In this document: positions 33,747 to 34,401 of the stretch, one piece after another | How the letters are laid out: every line of letters begins with the position of its first letter | Position numbering within the stretch: the first letter of the stretch is position 1 | Made by a program: the position numbers and the translations under genes | The notes under the pieces: model-generated | The model's input: the letters and a program-made list of their open reading frames with translations, nothing else | What the model was told of the DNA's origin: nothing | Database searches by the model: none | Source of the DNA: Aequorivita sp. | GTDB lineage: Bacteria; Bacteroidota; Bacteroidia; Flavobacteriales; Flavobacteriaceae | NCBI GenBank assembly: GCA_002715485.1 | Contig: PAZL01000029.1 | Location: forward strand, 1 to 34,401 | Reading direction: 5' to 3' | Length of the DNA: 34,401 nucleotides

Positions 33747-34397
33747 TTAAATTTTTCCTAGTTTATGAAGAATGAATAAAAGAATTAACGGGATGGCCAG
33801 TAAAACTACAATCCATAAACTTGTTTGAAACAAATAGGGTGCAAATATCAGCGTTAAAACGTAGCCTCCAATGGCCCCGCCTATGTGGGCATCATGGCCA
33901 ATGTTTCCCAATCTTTTTTTCATTCCGTATATAGAGTACAACAAATATGCCATCCCAAAAAGCCAAGCTGGTATTGGGATAGGAATAAAGAAAAGGTACA
34001 GTCCCATATCGGGGAAAAATAAAATAGCAGAATATAATACGCCCATAACTGCACCACTCGCCCCTATTGCACTATAATGATATTCGTCTTTATGGAAATA
34101 AAAGGAAAGTAAATTTCCAATCAGCAAACTCGCCACATAAATTATCACAAAATACGTTACGCCCACGCTCATAATAACTACTGGCGCAAAAAAGTATAGC
34201 GTAAGCATATTGAAAAGCAAATGTGAAAAATCTGCATGAAGAAAGGCCGAACTGAACATTCGTATTTGCTCCCCACGACGTATTCCCGCAATGTTGAATT
34301 TATATTTTTCAAAAAATGAAAAATCATTGAAGCCTTTCATAGAAATAATTACATTGGCGGCAATGATTACGATTGTTGCTATATCTAAGTTTTGCAT
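33747..34397 (-). CDS. Rhomboid intramembrane serine protease
   Basis: 216 aa with six predicted membrane helices, the basic bacterial rhomboid form. The catalytic serine is Ser114 in GASGAVMG and the catalytic histidine is His171 in DAHIGGAIGGY. The HADFSHLLFNM motif (His54, His59, Asn63) lies before helix 2 as in GlpG. It cleaves membrane proteins within or near the bilayer; the substrate is unknown. The ATG at 34397 lies 4 bases from the window edge, so its promoter cannot be seen. A longer start beyond the edge is not excluded. Confidence 0.93.
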   Translation of the reverse strand: MQNLDIATIVIIAANVIISMKGFNDFSFFEKYKFNIAGIRRGEQIRMFSSAFLHADFSHLLFNMLTLYFFAPVVIMSVGVTYFVIIYVASLLIGNLLSFYFHKDEYHYSAIGASGAVMGVLYSAILFFPDMGLYLFFIPIPIPAWLFGMAYLLYSIYGMKKRLGNIGHDAHIGGAIGGYVLTLIFAPYLFQTSLWIVVLLAIPLILLFILHKLGKI

Positions 34398-34401
34398 TGA
34401 G

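Overview
The window looks like a piece of a Flavobacteriia (phylum Bacteroidota) chromosome. The evidence is low GC, promoter -7 boxes of the form TAnnTTTG, a short Wza-type exporter paired with a BY-kinase Wzc, SIMPL, DUF4369-type thioredoxin and GAF proteins typical of that group, and a Pgl-type sugar pathway. I cannot name the species.

Region 1 (1-14819, all minus strand) is a Wzx/Wzy-type capsule or exopolysaccharide cluster. In transcription order it has: a flippase, a hexapeptide acyltransferase, an ATP-grasp protein, a polymerase-like membrane protein, two GT4 glycosyltransferases, PglC, PglD, a second sugar-phosphate transferase, PglE, PglF, Wza, Wzc, and the first 16 codons of a further exported protein. 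PglF, PglE and PglD would make a UDP-2,4-diacetamido-trideoxyhexose, which PglC would load onto undecaprenyl phosphate. Two genes are damaged or unusual. One GT4 is split by an A8 tract that forms a perfect -1 slippery heptamer. The second sugar transferase has no usable start codon for its full N-terminus. Several internal -7 boxes suggest more than one transcription unit.

Region 2 (14973-19656, minus strand) is a sulfate-activation operon, cysQ - DUF2061 - cysC - cysD - four-helix-bundle gene - cysN. A hairpin terminator separates it from the polysaccharide cluster. Its gaps hold arrays of a degenerate 7-bp repeat (about GCTTTAG/GCTGTAA). Two of these arrays flank the four-helix-bundle gene as 34-bp direct repeats, which suggests that this gene arrived as a repeat-borne unit.

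Region 3 (19657-20720) holds a possible 47-codon small gene and a Dps ferritin with a clear promoter and terminator.

Region 4 (20723-31724) is the most unusual part. Two tandem giant lipoproteins (1237 and 1225 aa) combine a metallophosphoesterase domain, a middle domain with kinase-like motifs, and an Omp85-type beta-barrel. The downstream copy keeps the phosphoesterase residues but has eroded kinase-like motifs. The upstream copy shows the reverse. Divergent from them, across only 52 bp, is an HD phosphohydrolase fused to a three-helix Pycsar-effector-like membrane domain. Its stop codon abuts that of a convergent 788-aa GAF-domain protein.

Region 5 (31860-34397) holds a lipoprotein thioredoxin of the TlpA type, a strong bidirectional terminator, a periplasmic SIMPL protein and a rhomboid protease.
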